NCBI RefSeq assembly: GCF_004346035.1
Contig: NZ_SLZN01000018.1
Coordinates: forward strand, 1-59,969
From: Acidomonas methanolica
GTDB lineage: Bacteria > Pseudomonadota > Alphaproteobacteria > Acetobacterales > Acetobacteraceae
Length of the DNA stretch: 59,969 bases
Direction: 5' to 3'
The translations under genes and the position numbers were made by a program. The notes beneath the pieces were generated by a model, which saw only the letters and a program-made list of their open reading frames with translations, ran no database searches and was not told the origin of the DNA. How positions within the stretch are numbered: the stretch's first letter is position 1; the number at the start of each line of letters is the position of its first letter. Positions 44,878 through 53,257 of the stretch are shown here, in pieces.

Positions 44878-46205
44878 AATACGTCCTCGAGCAGGAAAAG
44901 CAGCATGTCGTCGATGCCGATCGTCGGCATGGCCTGGCGGCCGAGTGGAAGGCGGCCAGGCTCGAAATCCGGCAAGGCGAGAAAAGGATGGGTCCAGAAC
45001 TCAGGGCCGGGCGGCTCGGGCGGCACTTCTCCGGGATAGGAGCGCGTCATCCGGTCGTCACCCATCAGGCGTCCGCGCACGGCGGAGACGGGATGGCCGT
45101 CCAGTGTCCATACGAAGTCTTCCGTGCAGCGGAGCGCCGCGACGGCGAAGGCGCGTTCCATCGCGTCGCCCCGGACGGAAGCGTCACTTTCCGTCAACGC
45201 GCCCATCAGCGCGCGGAGATTGTGTCGCTGGCGCTCGGCGACGTGATCGGCCTTGCTGGCGGCGAAGGCGACGCGCCGGATCGCGGGCGGCGGCAGGCGG
45301 CCCCGCATCAGGGCTCCGAGCGCCGCCGCCCAGCTCGACTGTCGGCGCAGGGCCTGCGCCGCCTCGCCCAGCGCCTCGCGCGCATCGGCGAAGGCCACGG
45401 GGCCGGTATGCAGCGCCCCGAGCACGTCCGCCAGCACGATCAGTCGATCGACGCGCCCGAACATCGTGTTCACGAGGGAGTTTTCCGTCGCGGCCCTGTA
45501 GGCGTCGAAACGGCTCGCGAGCAGGCGGGAGAGCGGAGAGTCGGCATCCAGCGGAAAGAAGTCCATCCAGGCCGGAGCCGGACCGGGCGGCGGCATGAGG
45601 AAGCGCCCGGGCTGGAGGAAGGAGAGGCCGTCCGTTTCCCGCAAATGGTGCAGAAACCGGCTGTAGAGCCTGTGTCCCGTGGTCGCCACGGCGTCGCCGG
45701 CCTCGGCGCGGGCCGGCAGGGCCTGGGCGAAGGCAAGGAAGGCCGTCTTCGCCTCCGAGTCCGGCGCCTGGGCCAGCCGGGCGAGGGTCGCGCGCGACCA
45801 TGCTGCGAAATCCTGCGCGATCATCGGCAGGTCGAGCAGCCATTCGCCGGGGTAGTCCAGGAATTCCAGCCGCAAGGCGCGGCGCGGCAAGAGGCCGTCG
45901 CGCGTGATATCCAGCGCCAGCCGGGACACGCTGTCCGTCCGTTCGGGCCAATGCGCCGGGTCGGCGGCCAGCGCGTCACGCATCCGCGCATAGGGAAAGC
46001 GCGGCAGGTCGTCCGCGCCGGAGTCCGACAGGGCGGCGCTGCGGATGCGCCCGCCCAGCGCGCCCGGGGCGAGGAGTGCCGCCGCGAGCGCGGTGAGCAG
46101 CACCGTCTTTCCGGACCGGGCCAGCCCCGTCACGCCGATCCGCACTGTCGCGGGGCGCAGATAGTCACGTGGATCAACTGCCAGTCCGGTCCAGAAGCGC
46201 GTCAA
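44874..46205 (-). CDS. ycjX: YcjX family P-loop protein (DUF463)
   Basis: Predicted GTP/ATP-binding protein of 443 aa with P-loop GLARSGKT at 27-34. Family signatures are EFLDYPGEWLLDLPMIAQDF, DFFPLDADSPLS, RVDRLIVLADVLGALHTG (Walker-B-like), AFAASKADHVAERQRHNL and a C-terminal PGEVPPEPPGPEFW segment. A TGATA-CGCT-TATCA dyad lies at 46222-46235 just upstream and may overlap its promoter. Confidence 0.9.
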   Translation of the reverse strand: MTRFWTGLAVDPRDYLRPATVRIGVTGLARSGKTVLLTALAAALLAPGALGGRIRSAALSDSGADDLPRFPYARMRDALAADPAHWPERTDSVSRLALDITRDGLLPRRALRLEFLDYPGEWLLDLPMIAQDFAAWSRATLARLAQAPDSEAKTAFLAFAQALPARAEAGDAVATTGHRLYSRFLHHLRETDGLSFLQPGRFLMPPPGPAPAWMDFFPLDADSPLSRLLASRFDAYRAATENSLVNTMFGRVDRLIVLADVLGALHTGPVAFADAREALGEAAQALRRQSSWAAALGALMRGRLPPPAIRRVAFAASKADHVAERQRHNLRALMGALTESDASVRGDAMERAFAVAALRCTEDFVWTLDGHPVSAVRGRLMGDDRMTRSYPGEVPPEPPGPEFWTHPFLALPDFEPGRLPLGRQAMPTIGIDDMLLFLLEDVL

Positions 46206-46257
46206 ATCCCTGTCCTCCGGGTGATACGCTTATCATATGTGGAGCCACGCAGGCAGG

Positions 46258-46278
46258 GGCCGGCTTCCGGCCGTTTTT
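46258..46278 (+). terminator. hairpin after the outer-membrane protein gene
   Basis: GGCCGG and CCGGCC enclose CTT and are followed on the plus strand by GTTTTTG. The gene that ends here (46288) is on the minus strand, on which the T-run becomes an A-run before the stem. It is a terminator shape only for plus-strand (antisense) transcripts; for the minus-strand mRNA it may protect the 3' end. Confidence 0.45.
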
Positions 46279-46287
46279 GAGGTGCGC

Positions 46288-47178
46288 CTACCAGAGATAA
46301 AGCAGTTTTATATAATAAGCGTCCGTTTCCGGCGTGTAGCGTCCTTCGGCGGAGTGGGAATAGCGCGCCGTGATCGAATAATTCGGCGCGATGTTGAACA
46401 TCATGCCGACGCCGAGCGCCACTTCCCGGCTGCTGGTGTTGGGAAGCCAATGCGACATCGTGTTGTCGTAGGTGCCCATGACATTTTGCCAGTCCAGCGC
46501 GAAAAACGGTTCGACCAGTTTGCTTGCCTTCCAGCTGAAGCGCAGATTGGTGAAGAAGGCCGTTCCCGGATGATAGCTATGCTGCCCCTTGACATGCAGG
46601 GTCGAGGACGGGGCGGCCCCGAGATCGCCGTCGAAGCTGAAATGCTTCCACTCATAGTCGAAAAAGAAGGTCGAAATATTTGTCCAGTAATTTGTCGAAA
46701 GGGCCTGCCGGGTGCCGAGCGGGGCTTCGAAGAAAACCTGTATGCCGAATGTGCTCTTGTGATTCGGTTTGAACCACGTCGCTATCCCGGCGATGGTCGG
46801 CCCCATGCCGCCATAGTTTTTTCCGTTGGCGAGAACAAAGCTCTCCGTCGGGATCAGTTCGAAGGCGAAGCCGACATGGGGAATGGCCTTGAAGGACCGG
46901 AAATACACGTATTTCGTCAGCCCGGTCCATGTATGGCTTCCACCCGTCGGCTGCCGCCGCCCCTGCCCGTCATAGGTGGAGCCGGCGGCGTTACCGTCGC
47001 CATACTGGACGAGCGCGTTGAATGGCTTGAAATCGACCGGCAGGTCGTATTCATGCGGGCCGATGACCGCGAACGTAATGTTTTCCGCTTGCGCCGAAGG
47101 GCTGTATCCGAAACAGAGCGCGGCAACCGCGAGGCAAAGCGGCCCCGTCCGCCGCAAAAATCCGTGCGACGTGTCCAT
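46288..47178 (-). CDS. outer-membrane protein, MetA-pathway transporter-like
   Basis: Exported beta-barrel protein, 296 aa, with a signal peptide (LCLAVAALCFGYSPSAQA). The rest alternates in the manner of outer-membrane strands and ends in an aromatic residue (YIKLLYLW). It resembles the 'putative MetA-pathway of phenol degradation' outer-membrane family (VSTFGIQVFFEAPLG-like STFGIQVFFEAPLG, FFTNLRFSWKASKLVEPFF). It starts 63 bases after gcd on the same strand. It may be a porin for the substrate or product of glucose oxidation, but that is only context. Confidence 0.75.
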   Translation of the reverse strand: MDTSHGFLRRTGPLCLAVAALCFGYSPSAQAENITFAVIGPHEYDLPVDFKPFNALVQYGDGNAAGSTYDGQGRRQPTGGSHTWTGLTKYVYFRSFKAIPHVGFAFELIPTESFVLANGKNYGGMGPTIAGIATWFKPNHKSTFGIQVFFEAPLGTRQALSTNYWTNISTFFFDYEWKHFSFDGDLGAAPSSTLHVKGQHSYHPGTAFFTNLRFSWKASKLVEPFFALDWQNVMGTYDNTMSHWLPNTSSREVALGVGMMFNIAPNYSITARYSHSAEGRYTPETDAYYIKLLYLW

Positions 47179-47204
47179 GGATCTGATCCTGTCAGTAAAG
47201 TTGC

Positions 47205-47234
47205 GGGGCGGCCCGCGGGACCGCCCCCGTTTTT
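47205..47234 (+). terminator. hairpin after gcd
   Basis: GGGGCGG and CCGCCCC (47205-47211, 47221-47227) pair and are followed on the plus strand by CGTTTTT. As at 46258-46278, the T-run is on the strand opposite the genes. It lies between gcd and the outer-membrane protein gene and may shape processing or stability of a shared mRNA. Confidence 0.45.
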
Positions 47235-47241
47235 GCCGCGC

Positions 47242-49698
47242 CTAGCGGGCGGCCGTGCCTTCGTTTCCGTCGAGCGTATAGGCGATGATGTAATCGCCCG
47301 ATCGCGTCGCGAGGCCGCCATGACCGCCGGCGGCGATCAGCACATATTGCTTGCCGCCGGTTTCATAGGTCATCGGCGTCGCCTGGCCGCCGGCGGGCAG
47401 GCGGTCGCGCCAGATCACGTCGCCTGTCGCGAGGTCGAAGCCGCGGATGTAGTCATCCGCCGTGGCGCCCATGAACATCACGCCCCCCTTGGTCGCGATA
47501 TTGCCGCCGATATTGAACATGCCCGTATGCAGCGGCAGGTTGAAATGCACGCCGAACGGACCAGTATCGCGTGTCGTGCCGACCGGATGCTGCCAGACGA
47601 TCTTCTTCGTCAGGAGGTCGATGGCCGTGAGCGTGCCCCAGATCGGGCCCTTGCAGGGGATGCCGATCGGATTGAGCCACGGCGCGGTATAGGCGATGTA
47701 AGGCGTACCGTAATCCGGCGAGACGGCCAGCGCATCGCCTTTCGCGGCGGGTTCTTCGCCCTTGCCGTTCCATTTGGGCAGGATTCCGGCCTTCTCGATC
47801 GCGTTCCGTTTTTCCAGCCGGATACGGAAGGGCATATAGGCCGCATTGGCGAACATGAGCTTGCGCTGCGGATCGATGGTGACGCCCTGCCAGTCCACGA
47901 TCCCGTAGAAGGCGGGATAGACGATCGTGTCCTTTCCGACATGGGGCGGCGTGAACTGCCCGTCATAGGCGGTCTGGCGGAACTGGATGCGGCAGATCAT
48001 CTGGTCGAACAGCGTCGCGCCCCACATGTCGGATTCCGTGAGGTCCGCCGGCGTGACCGAAGGCATGTTCGCGGGATAGGGCTGTGTCGGCGAGACATGG
48101 TCGTCCGGCGCCACGCCGGCCGTCGGAACCTTGCGTTCCTCGACGGGATAGCCCGGCGCGGGCTGGCCCGTGCGGCGGTCCAGCACGAAGAATTCGCCGC
48201 GCTTCGTGCTCTGCACGAGGGCGGGAATGACGCTACCGTCAGGTGCGGGCAGATTGACCAGCGAGGGACCGGCGGGAATGTCCATGTCCCAGAGGTCATG
48301 GTGAACCGTCTGGAAGGTCCAGCGTCGTTCGCCCGTCACGATGTCGAGCGCGATGAGGGCCGATGAGGTGGCGTCGTCGAACGGGCGACGCGAACCGCCC
48401 CAGTTGTCTGGCGGGGCGTTGCCCGTCGGCACGTAGACCATCCCCAGATCGAGATCGGCCGTATAGACGCCCCAGCCATTCGGCGTATCGCGCGTCAGTT
48501 CCTCGCCCGGGCCGGGCGTCCACGTCTCCGGATTATGCCCCGCATCCCAGGCCCAGACGAGCTGGCCTGTGGTGGCATCGAAGCCGCGTACTGCGCCGGA
48601 GGGCTCGAAATTGGCCTGATTGTCGAAAATCCAGCCCCCGGTGACGAGGCGGTTTTTCGCCACCATCGGCGGCGAGGTCACGAAATGGAAACCGTGCGGC
48701 ACATTGCCCATATGGTCCCGCAGGGAAATGAAGCCGTGATCTCCGAAATCCTCGCAGGGTTTGCCGGTCTCCGCATCGAGCGCGACCATCCGCACGTCGG
48801 CGACGGGCGAATAGATGCGTGTGCGGCAACTCGTCTGGATTTCGTCCGGAATGCGGTAATAGGAAACGCCGCGGCAGGAAAGATACACGTTTTTCGCCTG
48901 ATCAGCGGCCGCCGGGTGGGGGTCGAACTTCCATTTGATTCGGCCCGTCGCCGCATCCAGGGCCATGACCCAGCTATGCGGCGTGCACATGTAAAGCGTG
49001 TCGCCCACCTTGATCGGCGTGACCTCCAGATTGAACTCATGGCCCCGGTCCGGCCCCGCATTGACACCTTCGCCAAGCAACTGGACGTCGCCTGTCCGCG
49101 TCATCCACGCGCGTTTGAGATGCCCGATATTGGCCGGAGTGATCTGCGCCAGCGGAGAATAGCGATCGCCGCCGGCCGTGCGGCCATAGGCCTCCCAGTC
49201 GCCGGGGGGCACGCCGTCGGCGGCGGGATCGGGCTGGCCATGCGCGTTCATGCGGCCGGCGGGCACGACGCCGTTGATCGAATGGGATTGGAACGAGGCG
49301 ACGAGCAGAACGACGACGGCGAATCCGACGGCGCCCAGCAATTCCCGCTTGTCGCGCATCCAGTCCGCCTGCTCGCGCCAGATGCCCGGCAGGAGCAGCC
49401 ATATCCCGATGAGCAGCAGGGTCACGAGCCTGACTTCAAGCCCCCAGATGTCGAGCCCGGACTCGAAAAGCGCCCAGATGACGGACAGGACAAGCAGTCC
49501 CGCATAAAGCTGCTTGGCGAGGCGAGGGCGTTGCAGCCCCGTCGCGGCGGCGGCAAGGACGACGCCGCCCGCGAGGATGTAGAACCACGATCCTCCCAGA
49601 AACAGCAGTTCCGCTCCTCCAAAAAACAGGAAGAGTCCGACGACTGCGAGCAAGGTCGAGGTTATGACGCTCAATAACCTCCCGTTACCGCTGATCAT
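47242..49698 (-). CDS. gcd: membrane-bound PQQ-dependent glucose dehydrogenase
   Basis: Oxidises glucose to gluconolactone on the periplasmic face and passes electrons to ubiquinone, 818 aa. The first 140 residues hold five transmembrane helices (LLSVITSTLLAVVGLFLFFG at the start, then FAVVVLLVASFQSHSINGVV). The remainder is the eight-bladed PQQ propeller with tryptophan-docking repeats: DWEAYGRTAGGDRYSPLAQI, AWMTRTGDV, GVSYYRIPD, HGFHFVTSPPMV, LYQTVHHDLWDMD-like QTVHHDLWDMDIP, and GGHGG near the C-terminus. Its cofactor would come from pqqBCDE 27 kb away. Confidence 0.97.
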   Translation of the reverse strand: MISGNGRLLSVITSTLLAVVGLFLFFGGAELLFLGGSWFYILAGGVVLAAAATGLQRPRLAKQLYAGLLVLSVIWALFESGLDIWGLEVRLVTLLLIGIWLLLPGIWREQADWMRDKRELLGAVGFAVVVLLVASFQSHSINGVVPAGRMNAHGQPDPAADGVPPGDWEAYGRTAGGDRYSPLAQITPANIGHLKRAWMTRTGDVQLLGEGVNAGPDRGHEFNLEVTPIKVGDTLYMCTPHSWVMALDAATGRIKWKFDPHPAAADQAKNVYLSCRGVSYYRIPDEIQTSCRTRIYSPVADVRMVALDAETGKPCEDFGDHGFISLRDHMGNVPHGFHFVTSPPMVAKNRLVTGGWIFDNQANFEPSGAVRGFDATTGQLVWAWDAGHNPETWTPGPGEELTRDTPNGWGVYTADLDLGMVYVPTGNAPPDNWGGSRRPFDDATSSALIALDIVTGERRWTFQTVHHDLWDMDIPAGPSLVNLPAPDGSVIPALVQSTKRGEFFVLDRRTGQPAPGYPVEERKVPTAGVAPDDHVSPTQPYPANMPSVTPADLTESDMWGATLFDQMICRIQFRQTAYDGQFTPPHVGKDTIVYPAFYGIVDWQGVTIDPQRKLMFANAAYMPFRIRLEKRNAIEKAGILPKWNGKGEEPAAKGDALAVSPDYGTPYIAYTAPWLNPIGIPCKGPIWGTLTAIDLLTKKIVWQHPVGTTRDTGPFGVHFNLPLHTGMFNIGGNIATKGGVMFMGATADDYIRGFDLATGDVIWRDRLPAGGQATPMTYETGGKQYVLIAAGGHGGLATRSGDYIIAYTLDGNEGTAAR

Positions 49699-50055
49699 TG
49701 ATGTTCTCTCTCTTCAGGTCATGCGCGGCATGGCGCGCTCCCGCATGGAGGGTCGGGTTCTGCATCAGAACACTCACCTGTCCGCGCCGGAGGGGGCGTG
49801 CCCGCATGTTTCGCTCCGAAAACGTGTTCCCGGCTGACGCGCGATGTGCGCGTCCCCGCCGGGCACCGCTTTTTCGGTCCCGCATTACGTGACGGTCATG
49901 TCATTTTCGTTGAGGCTCACGACTTCGTGCTTGTGGCGGAAAAAACTGTGTCAACCCTGACACAGGGATCGCGAAGCGGAGTCGGGGGGGCTGACTCAGG
50001 GCACGGAAGAGCAACGCGCGGGCATGTCGCTCCGCGCGATTCCGCTGGCGGATTC
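49699..50055. other. intergenic region between acoR-like gene and gcd
   Basis: About 357 bases between two minus-strand genes. It holds the strong terminator of the regulator gene (49940-49965) and must hold the gcd promoter nearer 49700-49900. A GC-rich stem GACGCGC-GAT-GTGCGCGTC lies around 49837-49855. No gene is seen. Confidence 0.5.
49940..49965 (-). terminator. Rho-independent terminator of the acoR-like gene
   Basis: On the minus strand CTGTGTCA, loop GGGT, TGACACAG form a perfect 8-base stem followed directly by six T. It lies 90 bases after the regulator stop and should separate it from gcd. Confidence 0.85.
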
Positions 50056-51006
50056 TCAGATGTCGGCGTTTCCGTGTCGCGCGCGCTCGGCGTTCATCGC
50101 CCGAATCTTGCGGTGCATGGTGGATCGGCTGATGCCGAGCAGACGCGCGGCGGGCGCGATCTTGCCTTGTGACATGGCCAGCGCGCCTTCGATCACGGCG
50201 CGTTCCGCCTCGCGGAAATCGGGCGTGCCTGTCGTTCCCGCGTCGAGATCGAAACAGACCTCGCCCGCGCTGTCTTCCGGCAGGTTGAGCATGTTGCGCG
50301 CGGCGAATGTCGCCCCGACGATCACGCGCGCCTCGTCGAGCGCGACCATGGGGAGCGAGATATTGCTGCTTTCACCGAGCATGACCACCGTGCGGTTGCG
50401 AAAGACCTCCAGAAAGCTGCGCCGTTCCATGCGCCGCGCCGCATCGATCAGCACCGCTTCCATCATGCTCGCGACCCGCCCCGTCGGGTCCGGGCGCGTG
50501 GAGCTGACATCCAGCGCGCCTGCGATCTTGCCGTCCGGGCCGTAGAACGGCACCGCGGAACAGGTGAGGTAGCGCAGCCCCAGACGCCAGTGCTGGTCCA
50601 TATGCACCGTCACCGGAGCCTGCTCGGTCAGGCAGGTGCCGAGGCCGTTCGTGCCGGCCTCCTCTTCCGACCAGCGTGCGCCCGGCCACAGGTTCCAGCG
50701 GCGGCATCCCTTCTCGAAAGGCGGATCGCCGCGCCGCGCCACGACGACTCCCTCCCGGTCGGCGAGGAGCACGGTGTAATCGAGGGTGGAGACGATTCCG
50801 TGCAATCTGTCGAGTTCCGGATCGGCGACCTTCATGATCGTGCCCATCCGTTCGCGCGCCTGGCGCAGTTCCGCAGAACACAGGATGTCCTCGACGCCCA
50901 CGCCGTGCGAGTCGAGTCGATAGGACTCGGCGCAACGCTGCCAGGAGCCATGCAATTTGTGCGGCAGCGTCATGAGCAGTTCGCGGCTGATCGGTCCTGT
51001 CGTCAT
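50056..51006 (-). CDS. AcoR-like regulator with GAF and Fis-type HTH, no AAA+ domain
   Basis: Transcription factor of 316 aa from ATG 51006, which follows GGAAGGA at good spacing (an ATG at 51045 has none). It opens with LHGSWQRCAESYRLDSHGV, typical of AcoR/DhaR activators. A GAF sensor covers about 60-200 (WSEEEAGTNGLGTCLTEQAP, LRYLTCSAVPFYGPDGKIAG). The C-terminus is a Fis-type helix-turn-helix (GKIAPAARLLGISRSTMHRK, about 281-300). The central sigma-54-activating AAA+ ATPase of classical AcoR (about 640 aa) is absent: no GAFTGA or Walker motif. It probably controls the divergent acoABC from a sigma-70 promoter. Confidence 0.88.
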   Translation of the reverse strand: MTTGPISRELLMTLPHKLHGSWQRCAESYRLDSHGVGVEDILCSAELRQARERMGTIMKVADPELDRLHGIVSTLDYTVLLADREGVVVARRGDPPFEKGCRRWNLWPGARWSEEEAGTNGLGTCLTEQAPVTVHMDQHWRLGLRYLTCSAVPFYGPDGKIAGALDVSSTRPDPTGRVASMMEAVLIDAARRMERRSFLEVFRNRTVVMLGESSNISLPMVALDEARVIVGATFAARNMLNLPEDSAGEVCFDLDAGTTGTPDFREAERAVIEGALAMSQGKIAPAARLLGISRSTMHRKIRAMNAERARHGNADI

Positions 51007-51239
51007 TTTTTTCTCGTCCTTCCGGGTGATACCCATCAGCCGCATCAGATATGCGACACTTTGATGCGCCGCATTTCACATGATCGTTATGATCAAAACA
51101 TACCATCTTTACGTTTCGCCGCGCGAGACGCTGACGTGTCGCAAGCCAGAAGCGGCGGAACACCGCGCGGCATTCTGACGAACCGCGAGCAGGCGGGAAA
51201 CGAAACACGCCCAGGCGGCACAGATATTGGGAATGAGAA
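51007..51239. promoter_or_regulatory. divergent control region acoR/acoA
   Basis: The 233 bases between the regulator and acoA must contain both promoters. Symmetrical elements seen: TGATC-GTTAT-GATCA at 51081-51095, and an inverted pair TGCGACA (51052-51058) and TGTCGCA (51137-51143) 85 bases apart, close to eight helical turns. These are candidate regulator sites. No valid sigma-54 promoter was found. Confidence 0.45.
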
Positions 51240-52205
51240 ATGCAGATCGCACGTGAGGTCCTTCTGCGCTCCTATCGCGCCATGCGGACCATCCGCGACT
51301 TCGAGGAAAGATTGCATGTGGAGTTTGCCACCGGGGAAATTCCCGGCTTCGTGCATCTCTATTGCGGCGAGGAAGCGTCCGGCGTCGGCGTTTGCGCGCA
51401 TCTTACCGACACGGACACCATAGCGAGCACCCATCGCGGCCACGGCCATTGCATCGCCAAAGGTGTCGGCGTGGACGGCATGATGGCGGAGATCTACGGC
51501 AAGAAGACCGGACTTTGCCGGGGGAAGGGCGGCTCCATGCACATCGCCGACCTGTCTCTGGGGATGCTGGGCGCGAACGGCATCGTCGGCGGCGGCCCTC
51601 CGCTCATCTGCGGCGCGGCCCTGTCGCACAAGCTGCTGAAGGATAACGGCGTCGCCGTCGCGTTCTACGGGGACGGCGCGTCGAACGAGGGCAGCACGCT
51701 GGAGAGCCTGAATCTCGCGACGGTCTGGAATCTTCCGGCGGTGTTCGTGCTCGAGGATAACGGCTATGGCGAGGCCACCGCCTCGTCCTATGCCTGCGCC
51801 GGCTCCCAGAAGGCCCGCGCCGCCGGATTCGGCATGCCTTATCTCGAATGTGACGGGTCGGATTTCTTCTCGGTCTATGAAACCGCCGGAGAGGCGATCG
51901 CCCATGCCCGTTCCGGCAAGGGGCCGATCATGGTCCATGTTCATCTCGCGCGCTGGTACGGCCATTTCGAAGGCGATGCGATGACCTATCGCGCCAATGG
52001 CGAGGTGGCGAAATTGCGGGCCGAAAAGGACTGCCTCGTGCGGTTCCGGAAGCAGGTCGAGGAATTCAGCCTGCTGGAGGCCGCCGATCTCGATGCGATC
52101 GACGGGAGCGTCCGCGCGGAGATCGAGGCCGCCGTCATCGGCGCCAAGGCCGCGCCGGTGCCGGAACCCGCCGAACTGCTTGAAGACGTCTATGTGAATT
52201 ATTGA
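51240..52205 (+). CDS. acoA: acetoin dehydrogenase E1 alpha subunit
   Basis: Thiamine-diphosphate-dependent component of the acetoin cleavage complex (acetoin to acetaldehyde plus acetyl-CoA), 321 aa. The TPP-binding motif runs from YGDGASNEGS to EDNGYGEAT. Other E1-alpha segments are RTIRDFEERL, GKKTGLCRGKGGSMHIADLS and GMLGANGIVGGGPPLICGAA. GGGAATGAG precedes the ATG. It overlaps the leader of acoB. It could also act on related 2-hydroxyketones, but the order acoR/acoABC is that of acetoin operons. Confidence 0.92.
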   Translation: MQIAREVLLRSYRAMRTIRDFEERLHVEFATGEIPGFVHLYCGEEASGVGVCAHLTDTDTIASTHRGHGHCIAKGVGVDGMMAEIYGKKTGLCRGKGGSMHIADLSLGMLGANGIVGGGPPLICGAALSHKLLKDNGVAVAFYGDGASNEGSTLESLNLATVWNLPAVFVLEDNGYGEATASSYACAGSQKARAAGFGMPYLECDGSDFFSVYETAGEAIAHARSGKGPIMVHVHLARWYGHFEGDAMTYRANGEVAKLRAEKDCLVRFRKQVEEFSLLEAADLDAIDGSVRAEIEAAVIGAKAAPVPEPAELLEDVYVNY

Positions 52206-52225
52206 TCGCGTCAGGAACGGAAATC

Positions 52226-53254
52226 ATGTCAAGAAAAAGCTTTCGGCAGGCCATCAACGAGGCGCTGCGACAGGAGATGCTGCGCGATCCGCGCGTGATT
52301 CTGATGGGAGAGGATGTCGCGGGCGGCCAGGGTGGCAGTTCCGGCGTCTCCGACGCCTGGGGCGGCGTGCTGGGCGTGACCAAGGGGCTCTACACCGAGT
52401 TCGGGCCCGATCGCGTGCTCGATACGCCGATCAGCGAGGCGTCCTATGTGGGGGCTGCGGCCGGGGCCGCGGCGACCGGCCTGCGTCCCGTGGCGGAGGT
52501 GATGTTCATCGATTTCGTCGGCTGCTGCCTCGACCAGATCATGAACCAGGCCGCCAAGTTCCGCTACATGTTCGGCGGGAAGGCCCGCACGCCGCTCGTC
52601 ATTCGCGGCATGTATGGCGCGGGTTTTTCGGCGGCGGCCCAGCACAGCCAGGCGCTCTATCCGCTTTTCACCCATATTCCCGGGCTGAAGGTCGTCATTC
52701 CCTCCTCGCCCTATGAGGCCAAGGGCCTGCTGATCGAGGCGATCCGCGACGATGATCCGGTGATCTTCCTTGAGAACAAGGTCATGTACGATGACGAGGA
52801 AGACGTGCCCGACGAGCCCTACACCATTCCCTTCGGCGAGGCGAACCTCACGCGCGAAGGCGAGGACGTGACGATCGTCGCTTTCGGACGCATGGTCAAT
52901 TTCGCCAATCAGGCGGCGGACAAGCTGGCGAAGGAAGGTATTTCCTGCACGGTCGTCGATCCGCGCACGACCTCGCCGCTCGACAGCGACACGATTCTGG
53001 ATTGCGTCGCCGATACGGGGCGTCTCGTTATCGTCGACGAATCCAGCCCGCGTTGCAACATGGCGACGGACGTGGCGGCGCTGGTGGCCGAGGAGGCGTT
53101 TGATGCGCTGAAGGCTCCGATCCGGCGCGTGACGCCGCCCCATACGCCCGTGCCCTTCGCCTCGATTCTCGAGGATCTCTACATGCCGAACCCCGCCAAG
53201 ATCGAGGCCGCCGTGCGTTCGGTCATGGGGTACAAAGCAAAGCAGGAGGCCTGA
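52226..53254 (+). CDS. acoB: acetoin dehydrogenase E1 beta subunit
   Basis: Partner of AcoA forming the E1 heterotetramer, 342 aa. Transketolase-type pyrimidine domain: FRQAINEALRQEMLRDPRVI, LMGEDVAGGQGG, DTPISEASYVGAAAGAAATG. C-terminal domain: SYGRM-like VAFGRMVNFANQAADKLAKE and DPRTTSPLDSDTILDCV. The ATG at 52226 follows AGGAACGG; an in-frame ATG at 52202 has no site. Three bases separate it from acoC. Confidence 0.93.
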   Translation: MSRKSFRQAINEALRQEMLRDPRVILMGEDVAGGQGGSSGVSDAWGGVLGVTKGLYTEFGPDRVLDTPISEASYVGAAAGAAATGLRPVAEVMFIDFVGCCLDQIMNQAAKFRYMFGGKARTPLVIRGMYGAGFSAAAQHSQALYPLFTHIPGLKVVIPSSPYEAKGLLIEAIRDDDPVIFLENKVMYDDEEDVPDEPYTIPFGEANLTREGEDVTIVAFGRMVNFANQAADKLAKEGISCTVVDPRTTSPLDSDTILDCVADTGRLVIVDESSPRCNMATDVAALVAEEAFDALKAPIRRVTPPHTPVPFASILEDLYMPNPAKIEAAVRSVMGYKAKQEA

Positions 53255-53257
53255 CCC

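Noticed and set aside
50056-51006. Full-length sigma-54 activator AcoR
   Set aside because: No Walker A, Walker B or GAFTGA loop exists between the GAF and HTH parts, and there is no frameshifted remnant.
51217-51230. Sigma-54 promoter before acoA
   Set aside because: GGCAC-AGATA-TTGG has GG instead of the invariant GC at -12 and would start transcription at the ATG.
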